The translations under genes and the position numbers were made by a program. From a virus: a DNA stretch of 39,557 nucleotides. Numbering within the stretch: position 1 is the first letter of the stretch; each line of letters opens with the position of its first letter. This document shows, one piece after another, positions 5,967 to 14,255 of the stretch. Location of the stretch: IMG/VR virus record IMGVR_UViG_3300019776_000415, positions 1 through 39,557 of that record. One strand, 5' to 3'. The notes below the pieces were generated by a model. It did no database searches, was not told where the DNA came from, and was given only the letters and a program-made list of their open reading frames with translations.

Positions 5967-6392
5967 TCACATCCACGGGCGCGTGCCCGACCTATCAATC
6001 CGCAGCACCTGTCCTCGCATGCGCGGCCCGAAGCTGATATGCACCCAGCGGCCAAACTCTTCGATAAGTTGGTCAAAGGCAATGCCGCTGTCTTTGAGCG
6101 CCGAGACGATGGTCACTGGAGAGCCAAAGCCTGGGCAAATGAAGTCAGCAGCGTCGCCGCGGGTGTGGTCGCTGTTCTTTGAGCCGCCAACAGCTACGTT
6201 TAGCTCCGGCGAGCGGTAGCCGCTGCTAACGATGACCGGGGCGCCAAGGCGAATGCGGACGGCCTCTAGGCCGAGTGCGGTGTGCTTTAGCCGCTCGATC
6301 ACTTCAGGCGACGGGTCGTTGTCAATGCCGCGCCGTGCGGCGGTCTCGCTTGCCGTCAACTCGGCCAATGTGAAGTGAGGGGAGAGGTTCAT
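5967..6392 (-). CDS. Endolysin, peptidase M15 family (VanY/D-Ala-D-Ala carboxypeptidase-like)
   Basis: 141 residues, MNLSPHFTLAELTASETAARRGIDN at the N-terminus, then SSGYRSPELNVAVGGSKNSDHTRGDAADF with the zinc signature SDH-x3-GDAADF (H76, D83) and WVHIS (H118). This is the M15_3 type found as the muralytic enzyme in many phages of Gram-negatives; it should cut peptidoglycan peptide cross-links or stems. No signal peptide, so it needs the neighbouring holin. Start overlaps the holin stop as ATGA. Confidence 0.9.
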   Translation of the reverse strand: MNLSPHFTLAELTASETAARRGIDNDPSPEVIERLKHTALGLEAVRIRLGAPVIVSSGYRSPELNVAVGGSKNSDHTRGDAADFICPGFGSPVTIVSALKDSGIAFDQLIEEFGRWVHISFGPRMRGQVLRIDRSGTRPWM

Positions 6393-6625
6393 TGCGCTTC
6401 ATCCTTGTTCACGAGTAGCGCGTTCTTCTGCGCCGAGCCGCTGGAGCTGCCGAAGTAGTAGTTCACGACAGCCATGAATGCGGCAGCGAGGTTGCCGATG
6501 AGGATCAGCAGGGCATCGCGCATGAAGCCGCTGACCTCACGCTCAACCACAAGCCAGATGCAGCCGAAGAACCCGAGCAGGACGATGAAGGCGATGAGCC
6601 CCTGAACCTTGCCCAAATGCCTCAT
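6389..6625 (-). CDS. Holin candidate (two transmembrane segments)
   Basis: 78 residues with two hydrophobic helices: about 9-29 (LIAFIVLLGFFGCIWLVVERE) and about 36-58 (RDALLILIGNLAAAFMAVVNYYF), and a short hydrophilic tail. Size, topology and position immediately upstream of the endolysin fit a class II-like holin that forms the lysis lesion. Its start overlaps the stop of the 67-residue gene (ATGA). Confidence 0.82.
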   Translation of the reverse strand: MRHLGKVQGLIAFIVLLGFFGCIWLVVEREVSGFMRDALLILIGNLAAAFMAVVNYYFGSSSGSAQKNALLVNKDEAQ

Positions 6626-6825
6626 CGCATGAACCCCTTTGCAAGAGCGCCGACGATCCCGCCAATCCCGCTGGCTATCGCCATGCCAATCCAGAAGCCG
6701 CCTTTGCTCTTGTTCGCAAGCTCAAGCAGTTCCTTCACGTCATCACGAAGACCTGAGACTTCGCCTTGAAGGGCCTTCACTTCGGCTTCGAGGCGGCCGA
6801 ACTCGCGGGGGTCAATTTCACTCAC
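6622..6825 (-). CDS. Coiled-coil plus C-terminal transmembrane protein, holin accessory (XhlA-like layout)
   Basis: 67 residues starting at GTG 6825. Residues 8-42 form a coiled coil (FGRLEAEVKALQGEVSGLRDDVKELLELANKS) and 44-64 a glycine-rich hydrophobic segment (FWIGMAIASGIGGIVGALAKG). This coiled-coil plus tail-anchor layout is seen in haemolysin XhlA-like phage proteins that act with holins. The frame overlaps the holin start by 4 bp. Confidence 0.75.
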   Translation of the reverse strand: MSEIDPREFGRLEAEVKALQGEVSGLRDDVKELLELANKSKGGFWIGMAIASGIGGIVGALAKGFMR

Positions 6826-6901
6826 AGCCTGCCTCTTTCACCATCAATGCGGCCAAATCGACATCACGGGCCAGAAAGAGTGTGAGAATGAATTTCTTCA
6901 T
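6818..6901 (-). CDS. Possible 27-residue peptide
   Basis: MKKFILTLFLARDVDLAALM then VKEAGCE. Its ATG overlaps the tail-fibre TGA as ATGA, and its stop overlaps the next GTG start, so the gap is filled precisely. There is no convincing Shine-Dalgarno and the peptide is short; it may only couple translation between the tail fibre and the lysis genes. Confidence 0.35.
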   Translation of the reverse strand: MKKFILTLFLARDVDLAALMVKEAGCE

Positions 6902-8979
6902 AGCGCAGCCGTAGAAATGCCAACAACAGTCACAGCCTCTGTGCCTGCGCCCACGTTCGTGGCGATGATCTTGTAGAGGCGACACTGATTCGTCGCGACG
7001 GTCGTCGTTCCGCTCAGGGTCACACCCGAGCCGGCGACCAGCGTCATCGTCGAACCAGAGGTGTTTCGGTAGTACCAGTCATAGCCCGAGCCAGCCTCAC
7101 AGCCTGGAATGGCCGCGACGATTGCCGCGGCGGTGGGCGTTGTGTCGTTGAACGGGCCGGCCGGACCTGTGCGCGTGAAGACCGCGCTCATGAAGTTCCC
7201 GATGGAAATCGTCGAGCTGCCGGCGGTGTTGTCGGAGCCCTGAGGGTTCTTGTAGTAGAGGCGGCCGGAAAGGTTCGTGTCTCCGTGCCCGCTGCCGATC
7301 TTGGCCGAGTTTGCCAGCTTCGTCGTCGCGTTGGCACCCAAAGCCATCGCGTTGTTCTTCGGAGCGCCGTCAGCGCCGACCGAGGCATTGAAGCCGATGG
7401 CCGTGCCGTTCTCACCGTAGACCACCGCCTGGGAGCCGACCATGGTCCCGAAGCTGTAGGTGTAGGTGATGTTGACGTTTGCGTTCAGGTAGCCGGCCAA
7501 CGCTCCCACGTAGGTGTTCTGGCTGCCTCGGCCGTTCATGCCAGCCTGAGAGCCCCACACCGTGTTGCCGGAGGTCGTCAGGATGTTGTAGCCCGCTTGC
7601 CAGCCGCCCAGCGTGTTGTCGGAGCCGGCCGTGCTCTGCATGCCAGAGTGATAGCCCACCCCGGTGTTCCGAACCCCGACCGTGTTAGCGCTCAAGGACT
7701 TGTAGCCGAGCGCGGTCAGCTGATCCCCGAGGGTGTTGTACTTGCCGGCCGCGTAGCCGTAGAACGTGTTCCGACTGGTCGTCGTGTAGCGGCCGGCGAA
7801 GGCGCCCACGGCCGTGTTCTCGATGCCGTCGATGTTGCCTTGCAGCGAACGCGGACCCATTGCCAGGTTCCACGTCGCCGAGGCGCTTGGCAATGCCATC
7901 GTCTGACGATCGCCGATGGCGATCACGCCCGCGTTGAACCGGCCCCACTTCAGACCGTAGGGGATTCTCATCCCAGCGTCGTCGGTCGGGACGACCAGCG
8001 TCGAGAGGGGCAGTTCGTCCGAGACCTCGATGACCGACACCGAGTCAATTGAACCGGCCCACACGGTGTCGGTCACTACGCCGAACGTTCCAGCGCCACC
8101 CGTACCACTCAAGTGCGGGAAGGAGAAGGTGTTGGTTCCGACATCGCAGACGTAGTAGCCGGTGTCATCCAGCATCGTCACACCGCCGAATTGGAGATCG
8201 ACGCCGCCGCGAGTGGTGGTTGTGAGCGTGATGCTTAGCAAGTAGTGGCGATACGCCGAAAGCGTGACCGACTGCGTAGCGCTTCCCACCGCCCCCGCTG
8301 TGTGCGCGATGGCGTTAGCGCTGTAGGTGAAGTTCGAGAGCGTCCAGCCGGTGGCCGAGCCAGTGAAGGTGCCGTTCGTGAGCTTCTCGGTCGAGCCGAC
8401 CGTGGCAACGTCCACGCGATTGCGAGCGCCAAACGCGGGGCCGAGACTGCCGTACTGATAGGCGGATTTGCTTGGGATCGTGAACAGGCCAGCGGCAGTC
8501 GTCGCGTTTGCAAGTGCGGCGGTGTCGTCGGTGGTCCCGTCGCATGCCGCCCCCAAATCGCCCTTGACGTTTAGCGGCTCCGCTTCAGTGCGGGCGTGCT
8601 GCGTCGTGGCAACTGAGCCGGTGGCGGTGCGCTTGACGCCAATCAGCGCATCGCCCTTTGATACATCGGTGGTGTTGGCAAAGTCTGCAAAGGAGGCGTC
8701 TCCCGCACCATAGATGTCGTCCCACTCGTCAATCAGTACATCGGATTCTGTGAGCAACCGGAGCCGATACTCGGTGCCGGATGTCAACCACAGCTCAGGC
8801 TGAACCTTGCCGGCAGAGTCAAGAATGATCGGGTTGGTGTGTGGGATCGTGCCCGCTTGGTCTTGATAGGAAGTGACGGGCGTTGTCGTGCCCGAGGCAT
8901 ACGTCCAGAGCTTGCAGAGAGCGGCAACGGTGCCGTCGTTCTTGAGGAACTGCGGCCCGAGTGGGCTGAGAAGTGCCAC
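6898..8979 (-). CDS. Tail fibre / receptor-binding protein
   Basis: 693 residues from GTG 8979 (Shine-Dalgarno AGGGG). The N-terminal part (MALLSPLGPQFLKNDGTVAALCKLWTYASGTTTPVTSYQDQAG) is a conserved phage-fibre attachment domain. Residues about 370-560 contain Asn/Gly-rich repeats (NTAVGAFAG, NTFYGYAAGKYNT, NTGVGYHSGMQST, NTLGGWQAGYN, NTYVGALAGYLN) like the beta-prism or trimeric-adhesin repeats of fibres and YadA-type head domains. The C-terminus is beta-rich (GVTLSGTTTVATNQCRLYKIIATNVGAG). It should trimerise and bind the host surface. A terminator-like hairpin lies just upstream. Confidence 0.87.
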   Translation of the reverse strand: MALLSPLGPQFLKNDGTVAALCKLWTYASGTTTPVTSYQDQAGTIPHTNPIILDSAGKVQPELWLTSGTEYRLRLLTESDVLIDEWDDIYGAGDASFADFANTTDVSKGDALIGVKRTATGSVATTQHARTEAEPLNVKGDLGAACDGTTDDTAALANATTAAGLFTIPSKSAYQYGSLGPAFGARNRVDVATVGSTEKLTNGTFTGSATGWTLSNFTYSANAIAHTAGAVGSATQSVTLSAYRHYLLSITLTTTTRGGVDLQFGGVTMLDDTGYYVCDVGTNTFSFPHLSGTGGAGTFGVVTDTVWAGSIDSVSVIEVSDELPLSTLVVPTDDAGMRIPYGLKWGRFNAGVIAIGDRQTMALPSASATWNLAMGPRSLQGNIDGIENTAVGAFAGRYTTTSRNTFYGYAAGKYNTLGDQLTALGYKSLSANTVGVRNTGVGYHSGMQSTAGSDNTLGGWQAGYNILTTSGNTVWGSQAGMNGRGSQNTYVGALAGYLNANVNITYTYSFGTMVGSQAVVYGENGTAIGFNASVGADGAPKNNAMALGANATTKLANSAKIGSGHGDTNLSGRLYYKNPQGSDNTAGSSTISIGNFMSAVFTRTGPAGPFNDTTPTAAAIVAAIPGCEAGSGYDWYYRNTSGSTMTLVAGSGVTLSGTTTVATNQCRLYKIIATNVGAGTEAVTVVGISTAAL

Positions 8980-8990
8980 GGATACCCCTA

Positions 8991-9019
8991 GAAAGAAGAA
9001 AGCCGCCTCGATGGGCGGC
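8991..9019 (-). terminator. Intrinsic-terminator-like hairpin upstream of the tail fibre
   Basis: On the minus strand GCCGCC, loop CATCGA, GGCGGC, then TTTCTTCTTTC. It lies between the ejection gene at 9159 and the tail-fibre start at 8979, inside the late unit, so late transcription must read through it. Confidence 0.65.
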
Positions 9020-9032
9020 CTACAATGAGTAG

Positions 9033-9218
9033 ATGCAAACGACTTGGCTTTGGGCGCTTCTGCTGAAGCCCTTCGCCGCGCTGATCTTGTTTGGCTTTAT
9101 CTGCCTGCCTGCGCGGCTAGCAGTTCAGCGTTGGATGCCTGACAGTTGGCTCAAGCGCCTACTGCTGCGCCAGATAGTTCGCAATCCCGGTTCCCGAAAG
9201 AACACCAACGGGAAGTGA
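9033..9218 (+). CDS. Small membrane protein on the opposite strand
   Basis: 61 residues: MQTTWLWALLLKPFAALILF and GFICLPARLAVQRWMPDSWL, with a hydrophobic helix over residues 5-25 and a basic C-terminus (KRLLLRQIVRN). The composition (LLLKPFAALILFGFICLPAR) is protein-like rather than random. It is the only likely plus-strand gene inside the late block and overlaps the end of the gene at 9159 by 60 bp. No clear promoter or Shine-Dalgarno is seen. It could be a small moron or an artefact. Confidence 0.45.
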   Translation: MQTTWLWALLLKPFAALILFGFICLPARLAVQRWMPDSWLKRLLLRQIVRNPGSRKNTNGK

Positions 9219-10724
9219 CACCGGCTCTTGCGCCAGCAGGCGGGCCAGTACGTTGGGTTGAGTCACAGACCCGGCGTTAGCCAAAGCGTTGCGCTGCATC
9301 GGACCCGACAAAAGAGCAGCGCGGGCAACCGGGCGCGCAACGAGGCCGGCGGCAGCCAATGGGTTACCACCGCTCCCAACAAGCCCAAGACCAGCAGCGC
9401 CGAAGTCCAGCGGGGACAGGGCTTTGGGAGATTCTTTAAGGGCTTGTGTAGCCTTCGGGAACGAAAGCCCAGCTTGGGCGGCGGTCTTGATGTCACCAGA
9501 CAGCGGCTTTCCCTTTGCCAACTCACGCGCCAACACTTGCGCAGATACATCGCCGGTCTCGGCGTTCAGCGCCTTCTGCACCGTGTAGGTCTTGGCGATC
9601 AGTTGGCGAGCATCTCGGAATCCACTGAGAAGGTCAGCCGGAGCGCCGATCTTGGTCAGGTGCTCATCGATTGCCCCCTCTAGTGCCGTTGCAGCATCCT
9701 TGAGCGCGCGACCGGCATCCTTGTTGCCTTGGGCGTAGGCTGAATCCGCAGCGCCACGAAGTTCCTTGATCTTTGCAACCGCGCTAGCTGCATCAAACTG
9801 CGGGCTTCGCAGAGCGTCAATATCAGCAATGATCGGATTCGGCTTAGCGTTCGGGAAGCCTTGGGCCGCTTTCTTGAAGGGCGCAACGATCTTGTCCAGC
9901 GCGTCGGCATAGGTTTGGCTCGGCTGAATCGTTCCGGTGTTGGAGACGGCCTCATATGCCTGCCCCGCCTTGCCGCGAATGGCGTTTAGCGTGTCAACCG
10001 TCAGCGGAGCATCAGGAGCCACACCGAGCGCCTGTTTGGCAAGCCGGTTGGTAACGGCCTGGTTCTGCTGGCTGGCCTGCTGCGCGGTCTTGATCTTCCC
10101 CGACAAGCCCGAGACAGCCTCAACCAGTTTGCTGTTGCTAAGGTCAGCCGGTGGGATGACGTAGCCCGCATCCATGGCCTCTTTGGCTGCGGCAACCTTC
10201 TGCGCGTTCTGGCCTTGAGCCGCCGTGTTTTGAGCGAGCTTGTTGGAGACATAAGCACCGGCCTTGTCGCCAAGAAACTTGCCCGCCGCACCACCAGCGC
10301 CACCAAGGCCGATGTTCGCTAGCGTCTCGGTTGACGACGCGGACGGCTGAAGAGCGCCAGTAACGGCGCCGATGGTCGATGCGCCAGCGTAGGTGTTGGC
10401 TCCCGGAATCATCGCTGTAGGCGCAAGCATCGCCACATTGCCAGCCACGTTGCCGAGCTGCGCTGCGCCGGTCTTCATCAGCGGCGCGTCAAATTTGCGC
10501 GACTCGGCTACATCATCACGAGACACTAGGCCAAGCCACTGACCAGCCCCGCGCCCGAGGTCTACAACAGCCTTTCCTGCTCCAGCAGCGAACTTGTCAA
10601 AGGTGCTCATGCCTGAAGTCGGGTCAAGCATCTGCTTGAAGCGGGCTTGAGACTCGGGGGACTCTCCGCGCTGCTGATACGCGGCCCACGGACCAGACTG
10701 GTAGCTTTCCCACGGACCCGCCAT
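9159..10724 (-). CDS. Ejection-type internal virion protein
   Basis: 521 residues. N-terminus MAGPWESYQSGPWAAYQQR is a short repeated motif typical of phage DNA-transfer proteins. It has Gly/Ala-rich hydrophobic stretches (GNVAGNVAMLAPTAMIPGANTYAGASTIGAVTGAL, about 90-125; GLGGAGGAAGKFLG) able to insert in membranes, and long Ala/Gln/Lys helices. It ends before a run of LLAQEP. P22-like phages have several such proteins ejected with DNA to form a trans-envelope channel. Its ATG overlaps the TAA of the next gene upstream. Confidence 0.75.
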   Translation of the reverse strand: MAGPWESYQSGPWAAYQQRGESPESQARFKQMLDPTSGMSTFDKFAAGAGKAVVDLGRGAGQWLGLVSRDDVAESRKFDAPLMKTGAAQLGNVAGNVAMLAPTAMIPGANTYAGASTIGAVTGALQPSASSTETLANIGLGGAGGAAGKFLGDKAGAYVSNKLAQNTAAQGQNAQKVAAAKEAMDAGYVIPPADLSNSKLVEAVSGLSGKIKTAQQASQQNQAVTNRLAKQALGVAPDAPLTVDTLNAIRGKAGQAYEAVSNTGTIQPSQTYADALDKIVAPFKKAAQGFPNAKPNPIIADIDALRSPQFDAASAVAKIKELRGAADSAYAQGNKDAGRALKDAATALEGAIDEHLTKIGAPADLLSGFRDARQLIAKTYTVQKALNAETGDVSAQVLARELAKGKPLSGDIKTAAQAGLSFPKATQALKESPKALSPLDFGAAGLGLVGSGGNPLAAAGLVARPVARAALLSGPMQRNALANAGSVTQPNVLARLLAQEPVSLPVGVLSGTGIANYLAQQ

Positions 10725-12085
10725 TACAGCTTCTCCCAGCTTTTCGGATCGGCGGGATTGCCGCCCTTGAACCTATATCCGTCCTGAACTGCTCCGACAG
10801 CGGGGCCGCCTTGCGGCTTTGCTTGCGGACCCGCGTTAAGAACACGCTCAATGTCGCCCGCGGCTCTTCCCGCACGAATCCTCGCAGTTTCAATGACCTG
10901 AGCCAGTCGCTCGCGCTTGTCTTGAACCGTCTTTTCGTCGTCGCTAATCTGCGGAAAGTACGATTTGGAAAGCCCCTTCAGTTGCTCCTTGGTGTAGGCG
11001 GCACCAGTGGCAAGAGTAAGCGCGGCATCAAGCGCATCAATTTGCGCGGTCTCAACGCGCTGACGATCAGCCGAGGTCAGCGTATTTGCCAATGGCTCGC
11101 CAACAAGAGGGATATTGCGAGTGATTTCGGCGGCCAACTCAGGCTTTGCGGCGCTGCTGTTGGTGCTGGTGACATCTCCAACGCGCTTGAGAGCGGCCTC
11201 CATTCGCACAGCCAAACCGGCGGAGCGACGCTCGTCCTCAGTCGGAGCGCCACCAGTCTTGGTAGCAGGATCGGCCGGACCACCCTTGATCGGGACAAGA
11301 CTCGGCTGCCCGTTTTCAATCGGCCCCCAGACATAGCCAGCAGGAGGCTTGCCCGCGCCCGCATTGTTGGCTTCACGCGCCCGCGCATCGGTCATGTTCT
11401 GCCCGCGAATCGTCACAGCACGGTTAGCCGCGTCGTTCGTTTGCCGATACTTGAACTCGTCTTGCTTCAGACCGAAGTCTTTCGCTTTCCACTGCTGATC
11501 CATCTGCTGAACGATGGACATGCCCGCAGCCTGTTGGGCTGCCTTCCACTGCGCGAAGCCCTCGGGGCCAGCGGCAGCGGCCTTGCGCATCTCGTCCAGC
11601 GCAGCGGCCCCGCTTTGCATGTCCAGAAGACCAGACTTCAAACCACCGGAAATCCAAGCCTCGGCCTGTTGCGGGTTCTGCACGCCGCCGAGAAGCTGAA
11701 GGTTCTGCGTGATCTTGTCTTGCTTCAGTTTGAACTCGGCCGCTTGGGCGTCGACCTTGTACTTCCCCGCTTGTGCCTGGTCTTTCTCAAGTCCGGCGCG
11801 CTTGATGTCAGGCTCAAGCATCTGCGTCTCAATCTTCGCCGCCTCCATCGGGAAGCTCTTGCGAAGAGCGCCCAAACCCTCCTGGGTGCGAACATCGTTG
11901 GTAGCGAGGAAGTCGCGCAAGCGGTTTTGCCGATCCATCTCGGCTTGACGCTGGGTCATCTCCAGTTGGCCGAGCTGGTTCTGACGCTGAAGCCCCTGAA
12001 GCTGCATTGCTTGCGCAAGCATGTTCAGTTGCGACGGCTGCTCAGGGGGCCGGAAGCCGAGGGCAATAGACGGGTCGATGGGCAT
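10724..12085 (-). CDS. Ejection-type protein, coiled-coil rich
   Basis: 453 residues. Residues 10-170 are almost continuous Gln/Leu/Lys/Ala helix (LNMLAQAMQLQGLQRQNQLGQLEMTQRQAEMDRQNRLRDFLATNDVRTQEGLGALRK). A Gly/Pro-rich middle has KPPAGYVWGPIENGQPSLVPIKGG. The C-terminal domain is about 280-430. This layout is common for the large internal proteins of podoviral virions. No enzymatic motif seen. Part of the contiguous ejection block 9159-13911. Confidence 0.72.
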   Translation of the reverse strand: MPIDPSIALGFRPPEQPSQLNMLAQAMQLQGLQRQNQLGQLEMTQRQAEMDRQNRLRDFLATNDVRTQEGLGALRKSFPMEAAKIETQMLEPDIKRAGLEKDQAQAGKYKVDAQAAEFKLKQDKITQNLQLLGGVQNPQQAEAWISGGLKSGLLDMQSGAAALDEMRKAAAAGPEGFAQWKAAQQAAGMSIVQQMDQQWKAKDFGLKQDEFKYRQTNDAANRAVTIRGQNMTDARAREANNAGAGKPPAGYVWGPIENGQPSLVPIKGGPADPATKTGGAPTEDERRSAGLAVRMEAALKRVGDVTSTNSSAAKPELAAEITRNIPLVGEPLANTLTSADRQRVETAQIDALDAALTLATGAAYTKEQLKGLSKSYFPQISDDEKTVQDKRERLAQVIETARIRAGRAAGDIERVLNAGPQAKPQGGPAVGAVQDGYRFKGGNPADPKSWEKL

Positions 12086-12086
12086 A

Positions 12087-12503
12087 TCAGAAGCGCTTGC
12101 GCATTTGGATTGCGAGGGTCGCGGGGGTCACGTTCTTGACGGGCGGAATCAACCCGGCGGCAATGGATCGGTCTTGATCCATCTTGTAGATCAGCTCAGG
12201 AAGAGCAAGGGCGTTCACTGGCTTCCCGTAGCCTGTCACACCACCAAGCATCAGCGCCGCTTGGAGCTTGTTGGGAATCACATCGGTCGCAAACTCTCGA
12301 CCAAAGTAGACAGAAGGGCGATCTACGCTGTTCTGATAGACGCCGCCCATCCATCCGCTCGGATGCTTGTAGCCTATGCCGGTGTTCGTCTCGTTGAACT
12401 TCTGATCTGTCCCGAAGTGCTTTGACAGAAAGCCGGATAGCAGTTCTCCCCGGTCAGTGTTGGCTGCTGCGGCGATGGCCTCGGCGAGCTTGTTCTGATC
12501 CAT
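12087..12503 (-). CDS. Virion-associated protein of unknown function
   Basis: 138 residues from ATG 12503 (MDQNKLAEAIAAAANTDRGELLSGFLSKHFG), one base after the upstream TGA with GGGGATGAG as Shine-Dalgarno; ATG 12521 is less likely because it overlaps the upstream coding end. Middle: NETNTGIGYKHPSGWMGGVYQNSVDRPSVYFGREF. It lies between two ejection-type genes, and similar small genes occur at this point in related phages. A glycosidase-like role is possible but I see no decisive motif. Confidence 0.65.
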   Translation of the reverse strand: MDQNKLAEAIAAAANTDRGELLSGFLSKHFGTDQKFNETNTGIGYKHPSGWMGGVYQNSVDRPSVYFGREFATDVIPNKLQAALMLGGVTGYGKPVNALALPELIYKMDQDRSIAAGLIPPVKNVTPATLAIQMRKRF

Positions 12504-12504
12504 C

Positions 12505-13911
12505 TCATCCCCCGAGCCCAAGTTGCTTCAAAAGTTGGTTCTCTTGGAAGTTCTTGAGGAAGTTGGAGATGCCGCCAGAGATGGCATTAGCCCCGCCGAT
12601 GTAGCCAGAAGCGGCGGCGTTACCAGCCCCAAGCATGTTGCTGCCAGCGGTGTTGCTGTAGTTCATGCCGGCGTTGGCAATCGTTCCCGCGCCGGTTTGC
12701 CCAAGGCCCGCCAAGTTGCCGTAGCGGTTCAGCGACTCGTTGAACTTGGTTTGCCCGTAGTCTTGGCCGAACTTCGTCAGCGCCTTGGCTTGTGCTCCAG
12801 ACAACCGCATGCCGCGAGCGGCCCCGGAGTTGTCATAGGCATTCATGCCCTGCTGAAGCCCAAACTGATAGCCCGGATCGCTCGTGATCGTGCCGGGGTT
12901 CTGGAGCAGCTTTTGATAGCCCTCCAGCCCGGTGTTGCGAGCGTTGAGCGCCGGCATGTTGTCAGTACGGGTGGTGTCGTACATGTATTTCGCAAGCGCA
13001 TTGGCCTCACGCGATGCGTTGATCTGCGCATCTGCGGCCTTGTTTGCCGCGTTGTAGCCAAGGTACGAATTCAGCAGGTTGCCGCCAAGGTTGAGCAGAC
13101 CACCAGAGCCGCCGGCAAAACTCTTGGCGCCCTCCAAGATGCTTCCGATAGTTCCCATAGTGCTTGCTGTGCTGCCGGCGCCAACTGCGCCAGCCGCACC
13201 GCCCGCGCCCGTCAGAGCGTTGCCGATGGTTGAGCCTTCAGACGCTCCGGTTGTGAGATAGGCAGTGATCGGATCGCTGGCAGCAGTCGCGGCGCCTCCG
13301 GTAAACGGAGAGGCACCAGAGGCATCCGCGAGGGTTGCCACCGTATCTCCATAGCCTGCGCCTTGGGCGTAGGCAGGAATACCCGTGCCAGCGATGCCGC
13401 CGGCCCCGGAAAGCATTGAGCCGGCAGTAGTGATGTTGTTGCCGGCGCCTAGAGCTGCATCGGCGGCCAAGTCCATGCCTGAAAGCCCACCAATCCCACC
13501 GGCACCACCGGCAATCGTGCTGCCAAGGTAACCCGCGGCACCTGCGCCAGCGGCAGCAAGGGCCAGGCCATCACGCCAGAACTCGGCGTCACTCACTCGG
13601 CGAGCGTCTTGCCAGTCTCCATTCCAAGACACCGAGCCATCAGGATTCACCGTCAGGCCCCGAGTCTGATACGCCATCGGATCGCCGCTCGGGTTCTCGC
13701 GGCGGATGGTGAAGCCAGAAGGGTTGTTGGGATCGCCCGTAGGGCTAATGGAGCCAAACCCACCAAGCCCGTATTGATCCAGGCCGGAGAACGCGTTAGA
13801 CCAAGTGTCAACACCCATGGGAGTTTCCTCGGGCGTCCACTTGGAGCGGTCAAACTTCACCCCGGGAATGGCGCTCCCGGGTTGCGTGGGCTTGAGAAGG
13901 GTCGTGAACAT
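12505..13911 (-). CDS. DNA-transfer (ejection) protein
   Basis: 468 residues. The central region (about 115-290) is very rich in Gly and Ala with hydrophobic segments (LALAAAGAGAAGYLGSTIAGGAGGIGG). The C-terminus contains PGYQFGLQQGMNAYDNSGAARGMRLSGAQAKALTKFGQDYGQTKFNESLNRYGNLAGLGQTGAG, a hallmark of phage DNA-transfer or internal core proteins. It should be packaged in the head and ejected with the DNA. It follows the tail-module genes in the P22-like order. Confidence 0.8.
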   Translation of the reverse strand: MFTTLLKPTQPGSAIPGVKFDRSKWTPEETPMGVDTWSNAFSGLDQYGLGGFGSISPTGDPNNPSGFTIRRENPSGDPMAYQTRGLTVNPDGSVSWNGDWQDARRVSDAEFWRDGLALAAAGAGAAGYLGSTIAGGAGGIGGLSGMDLAADAALGAGNNITTAGSMLSGAGGIAGTGIPAYAQGAGYGDTVATLADASGASPFTGGAATAASDPITAYLTTGASEGSTIGNALTGAGGAAGAVGAGSTASTMGTIGSILEGAKSFAGGSGGLLNLGGNLLNSYLGYNAANKAADAQINASREANALAKYMYDTTRTDNMPALNARNTGLEGYQKLLQNPGTITSDPGYQFGLQQGMNAYDNSGAARGMRLSGAQAKALTKFGQDYGQTKFNESLNRYGNLAGLGQTGAGTIANAGMNYSNTAGSNMLGAGNAAASGYIGGANAISGGISNFLKNFQENQLLKQLGLGG

Positions 13912-13913
13912 GC

Positions 13914-14255
13914 TCAGTCCGGGAAGAAGGTCACCGTGGGGGCAACCGTGTAGGTGATCTGAATAGCGTCGCCGTTCCTCACGATGAACTGACCCTGAGT
14001 GGCGCCGAGGTTGTACGTGGTCACAACGCTTGGGCCGCGCAGGAGTTCAATGAGGGAGACCGTGCCGCCCTCGACGACAACAAAGCCGTCTTGGGTGGCG
14101 CCCCAAAGGAACGGGCTTGAGCCAACTGCAACGCTTGACTCGGCCGGAGGCTTTGAGAAAAGCCCGCTGAAGAAGCGCCACCACGGCACCGTGAACCGGC
14201 CTTGCGGGTCAATGACGGGTGTGTTCGCTTGTGGGAGGTTCTTGGCCCCGTTCAC
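13914..14255 (-). CDS. Small tail-associated structural protein
   Basis: 113 residues: MNGAKNLPQANTPVIDPQGR followed by FTVPWWRFFSGLFSKPP, a motif found in many phage virion proteins, then beta-rich segments (FLWGATQDGFVVVEGGTVSLIELLRG) and a hydrophobic end (IQITYTVAPTVTFFPD). It lies between the gp10-like and ejection genes, where P22 has its tail needle, but no long coiled coil is present, so a needle role is not supported. Confidence 0.65.
   Translation of the reverse strand: MNGAKNLPQANTPVIDPQGRFTVPWWRFFSGLFSKPPAESSVAVGSSPFLWGATQDGFVVVEGGTVSLIELLRGPSVVTTYNLGATQGQFIVRNGDAIQITYTVAPTVTFFPD

Noticed and set aside
6898-8979. Considered as target of a diversity-generating retroelement
   Set aside because: No reverse transcriptase and no template-like repeat of its 3' end were seen anywhere in the window.
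10811-12139. 442-codon plus-strand ORF
   Set aside because: Antisense to the coiled-coil ejection gene; Leu/Arg-rich shadow translation.
13914-14255. Considered as the P22-type tail needle
   Set aside because: Too short and without a long coiled coil.
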